In this document: positions 17,656-26,743 of the stretch, one piece after another
How the letters are laid out: each line of letters opens with the position of its first letter
Numbering within the stretch: position 1 is the stretch's first letter
Source: Bacteroidaceae bacterium
GTDB lineage: Bacteria; Bacteroidota; Bacteroidia; Bacteroidales; Bacteroidaceae
Assembly: GCA_017465905.1 (NCBI GenBank)
Contig: JAFTVE010000012.1
Location: 1 to 64,000 of the forward strand
Direction of reading: 5' to 3'
Length of the DNA stretch: 64,000 bases
The notes under the pieces: model-generated
The model's input: the letters and a program-made list of their open reading frames with translations, nothing else
Told to the model about the DNA's origin: nothing
Database searches by the model: none
Program-made: the position numbers and the translations under genes

Positions 17656-20106
17656 TCAATTTTCATAAAACTTCCTGAACAGGTAGGGCTGCAGTGCATA
17701 GGAAATGATTACTGTGGAGGTCATACCTATAATGGTGACCAAACCTACCGAGCGTATGGCGGGGTGCACGGCAAAGAATAGCGAGCCTACACCCACGAGC
17801 AGCACGAAGGCCGAGAACACGATGGCCGACTTGTGGGGCAGCAGCAGGTCGCCCGTGCCGCGCTGGCGTGCCAGCAGCCCCTCCATGATGAAGATGCTGT
17901 AGTCGACGCCGATGCCGAAGATGAAGGTCGACACCACGATGTTGATGAGGTTAAACTGCATGCCTGTCAGGGCCATCACGCCAATCACGATGTACCAGCT
18001 CAGTGCCATGGGCAGGAAGGCGATGATGGAGAGCACCACGCTGCGGAACGAGATGAGCAGCACCACAAACACGAACGCCATGGCTATGTATAGCGCGGTG
18101 TTGAAGTCGTCGTTGATGAGCTTCACCGTCTGCCCCGTATAGTAGTAGGGGTCCACCACAAGGAAATGGGGTGAGGCCGCATTCACGGCATCGCAAAGGG
18201 CGGTGAGTTGCTCCTTGGGTACTTGCACGGGGAAGAATATCATGTACCTGTCGCCGCTCTTCTCTACGATGATGGATTGAAGCATCTCGGGCAGTGCCTC
18301 GCTCTCGAAGATATAATTAGGTTCATAGTCGGCCTTGGCCATTGCGAAGAAGGGGGCAAACATACGTGTATTGAGACCTGCCTCCGGCGCATGATTCTCG
18401 ATGAGCCGGCTCACCTGGGCCAGATGCTCCTCATCCCAGTAGTTGCGCCATTGTGCCAGTCGCTCGCGTTGCTGGGCTTTTGATACGAGTAGCCCCGAGG
18501 GGTTGGTATAGCTGCGCAGCAGGCTGTCGGCCTTGAGCGCATCGAGCGTGGTGGCCAAGGCATGGGCATAGGTGATGGCGCTGTCGGGGTGCTCGGCTGC
18601 AGCAGCAAAGTAGGTGGTGGTGCAGCCCGAGGGTGATTTTGAGGCCAGCAGGTCCATCGTACGCTGCACGTCGGGCTCGGTGTAACCGATATTCTTCAGG
18701 TCAGAATCAAAGGTAAGGCTTCGCGAAGCGATGATGCATACCACGCTCAGCACCACGATACCCCACACGAGCACGGGCTTGCGGTCGAAGGGATAGCTGT
18801 TGATACGGTCGATGAGCATGAAGGCTCTGCGGCTGCGCCGTGTGCGTCGCTTGCTGAAGAAGTGTGGCAGATAGAAGAGGCAAAACAGCGTAGTGCCCAC
18901 TATCTCGAAGGCCGCAAAGAAACCAAAGTCTTGCAGCAGTTCGCTCTTGGTGAGCAGCAGGCCCATGAAGGAGCCTATGGTAGTGAGTGCACCGAGGATG
19001 ACGGGGCGTGTCTGGTCGCGCAGTATCTGTATGGGGTCTTCCACATACTTCGTATGGGTGAGCACGTGTAGGCAATAGCTGAGTGCCACGCCCACTACTA
19101 CGGCACCGAGCCCCAGCACCATGAGCGACATCTTGCCCTTGATGAGGTATACCATACCCAAGGCAAAGATGCTGCCGTAGACTACAGGCATCACCAGGAG
19201 GGGTATGGTGCTCTTGTTGCGGAAGCAGAAAGCGATGACAAAGCAGATGATGAGCAGCGCCACACCGATGGTGCGCACGAGGTCGAGCTTGATACAGGTG
19301 GAGTTGTAGGCACTCTGTATGGGCGAGCCGCTGTAGCCTATGCGCACATCGGGATAGTTCTCCTCAACGATGCGGATAGCCTCCTCCATCTCGTCTACGA
19401 GTTGGCCGTTCTTGCCCGACTCGCTGGAGCTGATTGACGGGAATATATACCCTTGGCAGACGGATTCGTCGCCCGTGAAGAGGTGGTTGTTCACCAGTGC
19501 CAGTTGCTTGCCTTCACCGCTCCCTGCAAACTGATGTGCCAGGCGCCGGCCGAGCACGCTACGCAGTCCTATGGGGTCGTGCGTGATGAGTGGTTGCAGC
19601 ATGGGGCCCATCTCGGAGAGCAGCATATCGTAGTTGTCGGTCATCACCTGCGCCACATTGTCGGCCGTGAGCAGACTGTCGATAAGCGCATAATCCTCTG
19701 CCTCAATATACGAGGGTAGATTGGCCAGCAAGTAATCGACGGCGCCGGCGAGCATCTCCTCGTCGAGCGCGTAGAGCGTAGACTCCACGTAGCGGTGTGT
19801 GGTGTCAATCTCCTCGAGCAGGGCAAAAAACTCATCGCACGCCTCGGTAAGCATGTAGGAGTCCACCTCATCGGTCTCTGGCTCGAAGATGACAGTGATA
19901 CGGTCCTTCACCCTCAGGTCGGCAAAAGCCAATTGCCCGCTGCCCGTATCGGCTGCGGGAACCAGTTTGGATATATCCTCCTCCAAGTGGAGCCGGGAGC
20001 TGAGATACCCAAACACGCCCAGTGTGACCACGAGCGTGAGGTACATGACAAACTTATGCTTACTGAAATAGCGGTATGCCGCTACCGTGATGTCCGATGC
20101 TTTCAT
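17656..20106 (-). CDS. MMPL/RND-family lipid exporter
   Basis: This 816-residue inner-membrane protein has the two-part RND layout: one N-terminal membrane helix, a periplasmic loop, about five helices, then the same again. The second half ends in a helix-rich tail (YSIFIMEG followed by several hydrophobic segments). Proton-relay-type polar residues lie in the YSIFIME region. In polyene clusters such proteins export the finished lipid. It follows the ketoreductase gene by 31 bases, so it is part of the same transcript. Confidence 0.88.
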   Translation of the reverse strand: MKASDITVAAYRYFSKHKFVMYLTLVVTLGVFGYLSSRLHLEEDISKLVPAADTGSGQLAFADLRVKDRITVIFEPETDEVDSYMLTEACDEFFALLEEIDTTHRYVESTLYALDEEMLAGAVDYLLANLPSYIEAEDYALIDSLLTADNVAQVMTDNYDMLLSEMGPMLQPLITHDPIGLRSVLGRRLAHQFAGSGEGKQLALVNNHLFTGDESVCQGYIFPSISSSESGKNGQLVDEMEEAIRIVEENYPDVRIGYSGSPIQSAYNSTCIKLDLVRTIGVALLIICFVIAFCFRNKSTIPLLVMPVVYGSIFALGMVYLIKGKMSLMVLGLGAVVVGVALSYCLHVLTHTKYVEDPIQILRDQTRPVILGALTTIGSFMGLLLTKSELLQDFGFFAAFEIVGTTLFCLFYLPHFFSKRRTRRSRRAFMLIDRINSYPFDRKPVLVWGIVVLSVVCIIASRSLTFDSDLKNIGYTEPDVQRTMDLLASKSPSGCTTTYFAAAAEHPDSAITYAHALATTLDALKADSLLRSYTNPSGLLVSKAQQRERLAQWRNYWDEEHLAQVSRLIENHAPEAGLNTRMFAPFFAMAKADYEPNYIFESEALPEMLQSIIVEKSGDRYMIFFPVQVPKEQLTALCDAVNAASPHFLVVDPYYYTGQTVKLINDDFNTALYIAMAFVFVVLLISFRSVVLSIIAFLPMALSWYIVIGVMALTGMQFNLINIVVSTFIFGIGVDYSIFIMEGLLARQRGTGDLLLPHKSAIVFSAFVLLVGVGSLFFAVHPAIRSVGLVTIIGMTSTVIISYALQPYLFRKFYEN

Positions 20107-20137
20107 CCTAATCCTATATTATTTCCTATAAAAATCA

Positions 20138-20869
20138 TCAAGTATACAGGCCACCGTTGATTGAGATGACCTCTCCAGTGATGTAGCTCGAATGTTCCGA
20201 AGCGAGGAACGATACCAGATGAGCCACCTCCTCGGCACTGCCAAAGCGCCCCATGGGGATACCTTGCTTGAGCGATTCCTCGTCGAGCCCCTCGGTCATG
20301 TCGGTAGCGATGAACCCCGGTGCGATAGCGTTGACGGTAATGTTGCGGTTTGCCACCTCAAGGGCAAGGGCCTTGGTGGTAGCGATGAGGGCGCCCTTGG
20401 CGGCAGAGTAGTTGCATTGTCCGGGCAGTCCCTTAATGCCACTTACCGATGCCATATTGATGATGCGTCCGTGGCGTTTGCGGGCCATGCGCTTGAGCAC
20501 GGGTTGTGTGACGTGGTAGAAACCGTCCAAGGTAGTGTTGATGACATTGTGCCACTGGGCATCCTCCATGAAGAGCAACACAGCATCGCTGCGCATGCCT
20601 GCATTGTTGACAAGCACATCGATGTAGTCGTCCTTGCCGTGAGCCGCTGCCCAAGCCTCCAGTGCAGCGTGCGTGGCTTCCTTATCCGACACGTCGAAGG
20701 GCAGCAGTTCGGCTACGCCGCCTTCGGCCTCAATCAGTTGTTTCACCTCGATGGCCTTCTGCTCGGCCGAACGGTAGTTGATAAGTATGGCAAATCCGTC
20801 TTTAGCCAGCTGCAGGCATACGGCGCGGCCTATGCCACGTGAGCCACCGGTAACTAATGCGTATTTCAT
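20138..20869 (-). CDS. 3-oxoacyl-ACP reductase (FabG family)
   Basis: This 243-residue short-chain dehydrogenase has TGGSRGIG (7-14), NNAG (88-91), Ser141/Ser143, and YSAAK with Tyr154 and Lys158. It would reduce the 3-oxoacyl-ACP intermediate made by the cluster ketosynthase. The C-terminus ITGEVISINGGLYT is typical of FabG. I do not use the symbol fabG because the housekeeping copy is probably elsewhere. Confidence 0.93.
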   Translation of the reverse strand: MKYALVTGGSRGIGRAVCLQLAKDGFAILINYRSAEQKAIEVKQLIEAEGGVAELLPFDVSDKEATHAALEAWAAAHGKDDYIDVLVNNAGMRSDAVLLFMEDAQWHNVINTTLDGFYHVTQPVLKRMARKRHGRIINMASVSGIKGLPGQCNYSAAKGALIATTKALALEVANRNITVNAIAPGFIATDMTEGLDEESLKQGIPMGRFGSAEEVAHLVSFLASEHSSYITGEVISINGGLYT

Positions 20870-20905
20870 ATTTTGGTTTATTGTTTAGGGTGTAGAGTTT
20901 AGTGT

Positions 20906-22372
20906 TTAGAGTTTGGGGACTTCTCCGTTCATTACATATCCTGCTGTCTGTATCGAGGCCATGAGCACTCCGAGCATACCGTGCAGGGTGAGGTTCTGTC
21001 CTGTGAAGAAGAGGTTGGGCACAGGAGACTTGGGGGTGAGGATGGTCTGCATCAGTGCATCACAATCCTTTCTGATGCCGTAGGCCGAGCCCTCCACTGT
21101 GCCAGTATAGTCGCGGTAGGTGAGTGGGCTGCTGGTGTATACTTTCTCAATGTTGCCTGCCAGTTCAGGGATATAGCGCATGGCAAGCGCAATGGCTTCG
21201 TCGGCCTTACGCTGCTTGAAATCCTTGTATGCTTCGGGCCGATGTCCTATGCGGCTGTCGCTCCACTCGGCTACCTGCTCCCATAGCATTGGGCTAATCA
21301 GGTCAACGGTGGTGGCCCATCCGTCGGTCTCGGCCGAAGGCCAGGCAAAGTTTATGAAGAGACTCTCTGTGAGGCTGCCCTTACCATAATTGGCGTGCCA
21401 GATGTCGGGCATCTCATGGATGTAGATGCCTCGGTTGCGGTACTTCACCGTGTGCGGCTTCAGCACCAGTTGGGTGGTAAACATACCGTAGCTGTTTGTC
21501 AAGTTGTTGATGCGACGGCGGTATATGTTACGTATCATGCTGCTCTCCTTGATGAGCGCAAGGGTCGTGGCGGGGTGGGCATTCGACACGATGGTACGGG
21601 CTGTATATGCATTGCCATCGGCTGTGATGACCTCTGCTATGCGCCCCTCACGCTCCACGAGTTCTGTCACTCGGGCACGTGTGATGAGTGTACCGCCCAT
21701 TGCCTTGAACTGGTCGGCAATGTGGTGCACGAGGGTACCTCCTCCACCTTGCAGGCGGTAGGAGCCTTGGATGAATGAGTTGATGGATTGCGAGAAGGCA
21801 TAGAGCGGGAGTTGCTCGGTAAGCTCGCTCTTGACACAGCCTCCTGCGATGACTTGACGCAGCACAGGGCTTTTCATCTGCTCATTGAAGAAGCGGTAGG
21901 CCGAGGTGGTGAAGCTGTCGGTCTCGAAGATGTTCCAGTCGGGACGAAGCGAGTCGTACAGGTGGTCGCTGATGCCTCTGAACACGTCGACCAATGCCGT
22001 AATGCCCTTCCTGTCATCGGGGAACTGCTCCACGAGGGTCTCGATGAAGCGGTCGTAGTCGTGTGAAAAACGATAGGACTGCCCTTGATAGATGACCTCC
22101 TCGAAGAAATCATCGTCGAGGCGATGCCATGGGAGCTCTTGGAGGTTGAAGTATTCGACCAGTGGATGCATCATCTCTCCTTGACCTACACCACCCACGT
22201 AGTGAAAGCCTGTGTCGAAATGATGGCCGGCACGGCGAAACACTTGGAAGGCACCGCCAATTTCAGTCCCCTGCTCAAGGATACACACATTGAGCCCTTG
22301 CTTGGCCAATGCATAGCCGCATCCCAAGCCGCCGAGGCCCGCACCTATGATAATGACATCGTATGACTGCAT
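20906..22372 (-). CDS. Phytoene desaturase-like FAD-dependent oxidoreductase
   Basis: This 488-residue flavoprotein has the dinucleotide-binding motif GAGLGGLGCG (10-19), followed by an acidic residue at the end of the second strand (CILEQ). The C-terminus carries FFTGQNLTLHGMLGVLMAS, the usual second FAD contact of CrtI-like enzymes. It may desaturate the acyl or polyene chain. Similar genes occur in Bacteroidetes polyene-type clusters. It is 17 bases after the dehydratase and 36 before the ketoreductase. Confidence 0.88.
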   Translation of the reverse strand: MQSYDVIIIGAGLGGLGCGYALAKQGLNVCILEQGTEIGGAFQVFRRAGHHFDTGFHYVGGVGQGEMMHPLVEYFNLQELPWHRLDDDFFEEVIYQGQSYRFSHDYDRFIETLVEQFPDDRKGITALVDVFRGISDHLYDSLRPDWNIFETDSFTTSAYRFFNEQMKSPVLRQVIAGGCVKSELTEQLPLYAFSQSINSFIQGSYRLQGGGGTLVHHIADQFKAMGGTLITRARVTELVEREGRIAEVITADGNAYTARTIVSNAHPATTLALIKESSMIRNIYRRRINNLTNSYGMFTTQLVLKPHTVKYRNRGIYIHEMPDIWHANYGKGSLTESLFINFAWPSAETDGWATTVDLISPMLWEQVAEWSDSRIGHRPEAYKDFKQRKADEAIALAMRYIPELAGNIEKVYTSSPLTYRDYTGTVEGSAYGIRKDCDALMQTILTPKSPVPNLFFTGQNLTLHGMLGVLMASIQTAGYVMNGEVPKL

Positions 22373-22389
22373 AATAGCTTTTTACTGTT

Positions 22390-22773
22390 TTATTCGTTCA
22401 CACACAGCTCACCACTCAATGTAAGGTAGGCCTGCTCCTGCCCATTGACATTGGCCTTGATGGCATAGCCCTCCTCACTCTCCGTGAGGTTTATGTGTAC
22501 CAGCAATTCGCTTTCGCTGGCAGGTGTAAGCAGTGAGATGAAGCGGCAGTTCTTGATGTTGGCGAAGCTCAGCGGAGCCTCTGTTATCTGTTGGGCACAC
22601 TCCTTGACCATCTCTACGGTGCATACACCGGGAGATATGGGGTTGCCTTGGAAGTGGCCTCTGTAGATTTCGTGATTGGGGTTGAGCGTTACGTGAAAGA
22701 TGGTATCCTCATCGCGACGTTCAACGGAATGGATTGTAAAGTATTTGTTCAGTAGCATTTCTCTGTTCTTCAT
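22390..22773 (-). CDS. FabZ-like 3-hydroxyacyl-ACP dehydratase (hotdog fold)
   Basis: This is a 127-residue hotdog protein when started at MKNREMLLNKYF (22773). The catalytic stretch HEIYRGHFQGNPISPGV matches the FabZ pattern HxxxxGHFPGxPxxPGV with one proline replaced by Gln. The start ATG overlaps the thioesterase stop as TAATG, which suggests coupled translation and favours this start over an upstream one at 22800. Confidence 0.85.
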   Translation of the reverse strand: MKNREMLLNKYFTIHSVERRDEDTIFHVTLNPNHEIYRGHFQGNPISPGVCTVEMVKECAQQITEAPLSFANIKNCRFISLLTPASESELLVHINLTESEEGYAIKANVNGQEQAYLTLSGELCVNE

Positions 22774-23216
22774 TATCGCTGTCCCCACTTCTTCTGCCAT
22801 TCCTTGTAGAAGGCAGGGGCGGCAAGTTCTGTCTCGTGGTTATCTTCACGCACAAAATGCTGTGTAGTGGTGGCCTCGGTCATTACTGCATGGTCGCTCT
22901 TGCGAAATATCTGGTAACGGTAGATGATCTTCGAGGCATGGGTAGGTACATATTCAATGCGTACGATGATGGTCTCCTCGTAGGGGATGACCTGCTTGTA
23001 CTGTATATGCAGATCGGTGACGGGAACGATGTATCCGTGGTCGAGGAAAGACAGGTATTCGAGTCCGTACTTGTGTCCGAATACTTCGCGTGCTGTCTCC
23101 AGGTACTTCACATAGTTCCCGTGCCACACTACGCGCAGCGCATCGATGTCGTAGAACGAGATAGTGCGCTCATATTCGGCCCACAGCAGGGGCTTGTCGG
23201 TATTACTTGCTTTCAT
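22773..23216 (-). CDS. Acyl-CoA/acyl-ACP thioesterase (YbgC/4HBT type)
   Basis: This 147-residue hotdog thioesterase has the 4HBT pattern FYDIDALRVVWHGNYVKYLE (21-40) with the catalytic Asp at 23 or 25, and a YLETAREVFG helix. It probably releases or transfers the growing chain. Its first 14 bases overlap the upstream dehydratase gene and its stop overlaps the next start (TAATG), so the three genes are tightly coupled. Confidence 0.88.
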   Translation of the reverse strand: MKASNTDKPLLWAEYERTISFYDIDALRVVWHGNYVKYLETAREVFGHKYGLEYLSFLDHGYIVPVTDLHIQYKQVIPYEETIIVRIEYVPTHASKIIYRYQIFRKSDHAVMTEATTTQHFVREDNHETELAAPAFYKEWQKKWGQR

Positions 23217-23628
23217 CGGTAGCCAGCTTCATCTTACAGGTAGCCACCAGCTGGTCGGCCACCTTGGTTTCTGCCGTGATGAGGGTGATATCATTGATTT
23301 CCGACACGATGCGTATGGTTGTATGCAGCGTATCGCCTTTGCTGGGATAGACGGTAAACCTACAGTTCTTCACATCACCTATGTATCCCAACTTAACGCT
23401 GTCGGCCTCCACAAGGTGCTTATACCCTGTGTAGGCCGCAGCAGTCTGGGCTATATGTTCAATGATTCCCACTTCGGCAAACTTGTCGCCTACACAGAAG
23501 ATGTTGTCTTCACGTATGGTGAGCTCCGATGCGTAGTTCTTCTCATCGATGCGGCTAAACGTGTCGAGCATCACGATGGGTGCCCGCTGCGGTATCAGCT
23601 GCTCAATGTCCGTAGTGGTATATGACAT
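23203..23628 (-). CDS. Hotdog-fold dehydratase of the polyene cluster (ApeP-like)
   Basis: This 141-residue hotdog protein starts with the LIPQRAPIVMLD motif (10-21) of the 3-hydroxylacyl-ACP dehydratase-like family seen in aryl polyene clusters. It carries the EHIAQTAAAYTGY helix (57-69), which holds the general Glu of the fold. It lies 6 bases after the ACP gene. The function as a second dehydratase is inferred from family and context. Confidence 0.82.
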   Translation of the reverse strand: MSYTTTDIEQLIPQRAPIVMLDTFSRIDEKNYASELTIREDNIFCVGDKFAEVGIIEHIAQTAAAYTGYKHLVEADSVKLGYIGDVKNCRFTVYPSKGDTLHTTIRIVSEINDITLITAETKVADQLVATCKMKLATDESK

Positions 23629-23634
23629 AGAGGA

Positions 23635-23877
23635 TTAAGCCAAGCGAGTGTATACAAACTCGTACAGGTCACCGAAAGTGCGGATGGTAGCAATCTCGGA
23701 GTTCTGGATGGTAACACCAAACTCCTCATCTACGAGGCCGACCATATCCACGAGGCTGAGGCTGTCGAGGTGCAGAGTCTCCTTGATGGGAGCATCAGCG
23801 GTGATCTCAGAGGTTTCTACTTCAAATTCATCGGCCAGGATAGTGACCATCTTTTCAATCATTTCGTTCTTTTCCAT
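23635..23877 (-). CDS. Acyl carrier protein
   Basis: This 80-residue ACP carries the phosphopantetheine site LDSLS with Ser39. Acidic residues dominate the helices, as expected. It is specific to this cluster, lying between the ketosynthase (38 bases) and the dehydratase (6 bases). Confidence 0.95.
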   Translation of the reverse strand: MEKNEMIEKMVTILADEFEVETSEITADAPIKETLHLDSLSLVDMVGLVDEEFGVTIQNSEIATIRTFGDLYEFVYTRLA

Positions 23878-23915
23878 TGTTCTTGTCGTTAAAAAGGTTT
23901 ATAGATTCTTTTATT

Positions 23916-25142
23916 TTATAGATTCTTTATGATAAGCGTCGAGTTGGTACCGCCAAATCCGAAAGAGTTGCTCAAGAAGGTGTCAAACTCGTAGTTGTCG
24001 ACGCGCTTGCCCGGGATATTCAGTTTGGCAGAGTCCTCATCGGGGTTCTCGAAGTTGAGGTTGGCAGCCACAAACTTGTTTTTCATCATCAGTATGGAGT
24101 AGATGACTTCACTGGCACCGGCCATCCACATCTCGTGGCCTGTCTGTCCCTTGGTGGAGGTCACATAGGGCATCTTGTCGCCAAACACACTATAGATAGC
24201 CTTGGCTTCGTTGGTGTCACCGATATGGGTCGATGTGGCATGAGCGTTGATGTAGCCAATCTCATCAATGCTGACACCGGCTTCGCGCAATGCCATTTCG
24301 AGCGATGCGCGAGGACCATCGACATTGGGCGAAGAGATATGGTCGCCATTCGATGAGAAACCATAGCCCAGCACTTCGGCAATGATGGGAGCGCCGCGCT
24401 TGACGGCCGACTCGTAGCTCTCGAGGATTACCGTAGCAGCGCCGCCACCAGGCACGAGACCGTCACGGTCGCGGTCGAACGGGCGTGATGCACGTGTGGG
24501 GTCGTCCTCACGGGTAGAGAAGGCACTGATACCATCGAAGCTACCAATAGAGAAGGGGTTTACCTCCTGAGCGCCACCGCATACGATGCAGTCTTGCAGA
24601 CCCCACTTGATGAACAGCGAGGCCAGACCGATAGCGTGCGAACCGCTGGCACAGGCAGCCGATACAGTCATGTTGATGCCACGCAGTTTGAACAGGCAGC
24701 CAAGGTTCATCGTTACGGTAGAGTTCATCGACTGGAAGATGGCACCCGAGCCTACGAGGCGGGTGTTTTTCTTCTCGCGCATCACGTCGACACTCTTCAC
24801 CACGGCATCGGCACTACTGTCGTTACCATAGAGCAGGCCTACGGGGTGTGCGTTGATGTATTCCTGGTCGAGCCCGGCCATCTTCAGCGCATCGGCTGTG
24901 GCCAGATAGGCATACTGTGCCTCCTCAGGCATATACACACGGTGTGCACGGTCTACAATACCTTTCAGGTTGGGGGTGTCGAGCTTAGCTGTCAGTCCCG
25001 ACTGGAACCCCATCTCTTTACGGACGGGGTCAAATACGATACCGGACTTTCCTGTATACAGGGCCTCCTTCACCTCGTCCAATGTCTTTCCGAGGCAGGA
25101 GTAGATACCCATGCCGGTAATTACTACTCTTCTGTTGTTCAT
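23916..25142 (-). CDS. Beta-ketoacyl-ACP synthase (KAS II-like)
   Basis: This 408-residue ketosynthase keeps the Cys-His-His triad: Cys164 in SAACASGSHA, His301 in NAHATSTHIGD and His336 in KGQTGHEMW. It should therefore be a working elongating enzyme and not a chain-length factor. The start overlaps the acyltransferase stop (TAATG), so the two are co-translated. It is the only ketosynthase in the cluster; aryl polyene clusters usually have two or three. Confidence 0.92.
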   Translation of the reverse strand: MNNRRVVITGMGIYSCLGKTLDEVKEALYTGKSGIVFDPVRKEMGFQSGLTAKLDTPNLKGIVDRAHRVYMPEEAQYAYLATADALKMAGLDQEYINAHPVGLLYGNDSSADAVVKSVDVMREKKNTRLVGSGAIFQSMNSTVTMNLGCLFKLRGINMTVSAACASGSHAIGLASLFIKWGLQDCIVCGGAQEVNPFSIGSFDGISAFSTREDDPTRASRPFDRDRDGLVPGGGAATVILESYESAVKRGAPIIAEVLGYGFSSNGDHISSPNVDGPRASLEMALREAGVSIDEIGYINAHATSTHIGDTNEAKAIYSVFGDKMPYVTSTKGQTGHEMWMAGASEVIYSILMMKNKFVAANLNFENPDEDSAKLNIPGKRVDNYEFDTFLSNSFGFGGTNSTLIIKNL

Positions 25143-26527
25143 TATCCTATATTATATAAATGTTTCTTTAATTCATTGAAAAGACGGTCGCGTTTGGCTG
25201 TCAATGCCGCAATGGCCTTCTTGTCGGCGAAGTGGAAGTTCCATACGCCACGGAACTTGGCAAACCACCGCTGGTAGTATATGACAAAGAGCACCATCAG
25301 CACGAAACTGATAACATGTCCTATGGCACCAAGCCAGTTGCCGCAACACAGCATCACCAGTGCAGGGATGAAGCAGCACAGCGGGAAGGTGACGAGCGCC
25401 ATGGAGCCAACGTTGAATGAGCTGATGAACATCGGGTCGATGGCTCCGTTGATCTTCAGGCGGTGGAAGAACTTGGGTACGAGGAATACGGGCCAGGTGA
25501 GAGCAAGTCCCGAGATGAACAGGGGTAAGGTAACCAGCAGCACTATCAGACGTGCCATCAGATTGCCCATGCCGGGACGCTTGGCCAATACCCAGTCGCG
25601 CATGCCGAGTCTGCGGGTCTCAGTATCCACTTCACGCGCGTTCCTATATATATTATCCATAGCCTCGGGGGCTTTAGCTTTGGCTGCTTCGAGCGCTGCG
25701 AAGAGCTGCTTGTCCGAGGCCAGCTTGTCTACCACATAATCGGGGTTGCGGCCATCTTTGAGGGCATACTCACGGCCCAGCTCGCTGCTGCGGAGGTAGT
25801 CGATGGCGGTGTAGTTGTCCAGGTCGGTGATGTTGAGCATCATGTCGCCGATTTGCTTCTCCACAAGTGCGTTCACCTCACGGATGGTCGTGCGGGGCTT
25901 CTCCTTATACTTGGCGTAATAGGGCGACAGGGCGATGGGGGTGCCAAACTGCACCATCATGTCGTATCGCGGATGGAAATACTCCTCATAGTGGTGAGCA
26001 AAGGGCTGTATGTAAATCTCTTTCTCGAAGTGAGCCGTCTCGGCAGCCTCGAAGGCCAGCTTCAGGTAGGCCAGCGAGAAGTATCCCAGCCAGCGCTTGT
26101 CTTGATGTCCCGATTCGGGGAAGAGCATCAGTGTCTTTCCCTCGCTCAGTACGCGGCGAGCCACCTCGAAGGTCTTGTCATTGCCCGCCATAGCTGCCTT
26201 TCCCTCAAAGCCCAGACGCGACACGGGCAGCAGGCCCAGACCATCGAGCAGGGTGCAGAAGAGCTTGTTCTTGAACACATCGCTGCGCACCATGCAGTAG
26301 GGTTTTCGGTCCTTGATGACAATTTCCGTGTTGAGGGGGTCGTTGAGGCAGTTCTGGTGGTTGCCTACAAGCAGCGTAGGCTCTCCAGGTTTAGGCAGGT
26401 TTTCTACTCCTATGGAATAAATTTTGGGATAGTAAAGCGAGTTGATGAATATTACATAGTTGCGGAATCCGCGGTATATCCATCCTCCACGCTCGCTGTC
26501 ATTCTTCTTGCTCATCTCTAAAAACAT
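25142..26527 (-). CDS. PlsC-type acyltransferase with C-terminal membrane segments
   Basis: This 461-residue protein has an N-terminal lysophospholipid-acyltransferase domain: NHQNCLNDP (NHxxxxD motif, about 56-64), then the FPESGHQD region. Two to three hydrophobic segments lie at about 325-430 and would anchor it in the membrane. In polyene clusters this type of enzyme attaches the chain to a lipid. It is the first gene of the operon. An internal ATG at 26515 (MSKKNDSERG) is an alternative start. Confidence 0.85.
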   Translation of the reverse strand: MFLEMSKKNDSERGGWIYRGFRNYVIFINSLYYPKIYSIGVENLPKPGEPTLLVGNHQNCLNDPLNTEIVIKDRKPYCMVRSDVFKNKLFCTLLDGLGLLPVSRLGFEGKAAMAGNDKTFEVARRVLSEGKTLMLFPESGHQDKRWLGYFSLAYLKLAFEAAETAHFEKEIYIQPFAHHYEEYFHPRYDMMVQFGTPIALSPYYAKYKEKPRTTIREVNALVEKQIGDMMLNITDLDNYTAIDYLRSSELGREYALKDGRNPDYVVDKLASDKQLFAALEAAKAKAPEAMDNIYRNAREVDTETRRLGMRDWVLAKRPGMGNLMARLIVLLVTLPLFISGLALTWPVFLVPKFFHRLKINGAIDPMFISSFNVGSMALVTFPLCCFIPALVMLCCGNWLGAIGHVISFVLMVLFVIYYQRWFAKFRGVWNFHFADKKAIAALTAKRDRLFNELKKHLYNIG

Positions 26528-26616
26528 TCAAACTTCTTCATGCTTACGGTCGTGTATCCTATTGATCCTCTGTGCTGTAGTGAGGTACACGCTCTCTTAG
26601 GTCTCAAATTGAACGG

Positions 26617-26624
26617 CAAAATTA
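26617..26624 (-). promoter_or_regulatory. -7 box for the polyene-type operon
   Basis: The minus strand reads TAATTTTG here, which gives a transcript start near 26610 and a leader of about 80 bases before the acyltransferase. No clear -33 TTTG is seen, so activation, perhaps by the divergent AraC-type regulator, is possible. Confidence 0.5.
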
Positions 26625-26710
26625 GTACTTTCCGTCCGCACCTGAATGACCAAAAACGATACATTATTGTCCTATTTCTGCAATCTGTTTTGTATCTCTG
26701 TTTTTATCAT

Positions 26711-26718
26711 TAATTTTG
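26711..26718 (+). promoter_or_regulatory. -7 box of the araC-type gene
   Basis: TAATTTTG at 26711-26718 has TTTG about 18 bases upstream. The leader to the ATG is about 20 bases. Confidence 0.65.
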
Positions 26719-26743
26719 CACGTAGACAAGCAATCTGTGGCTT

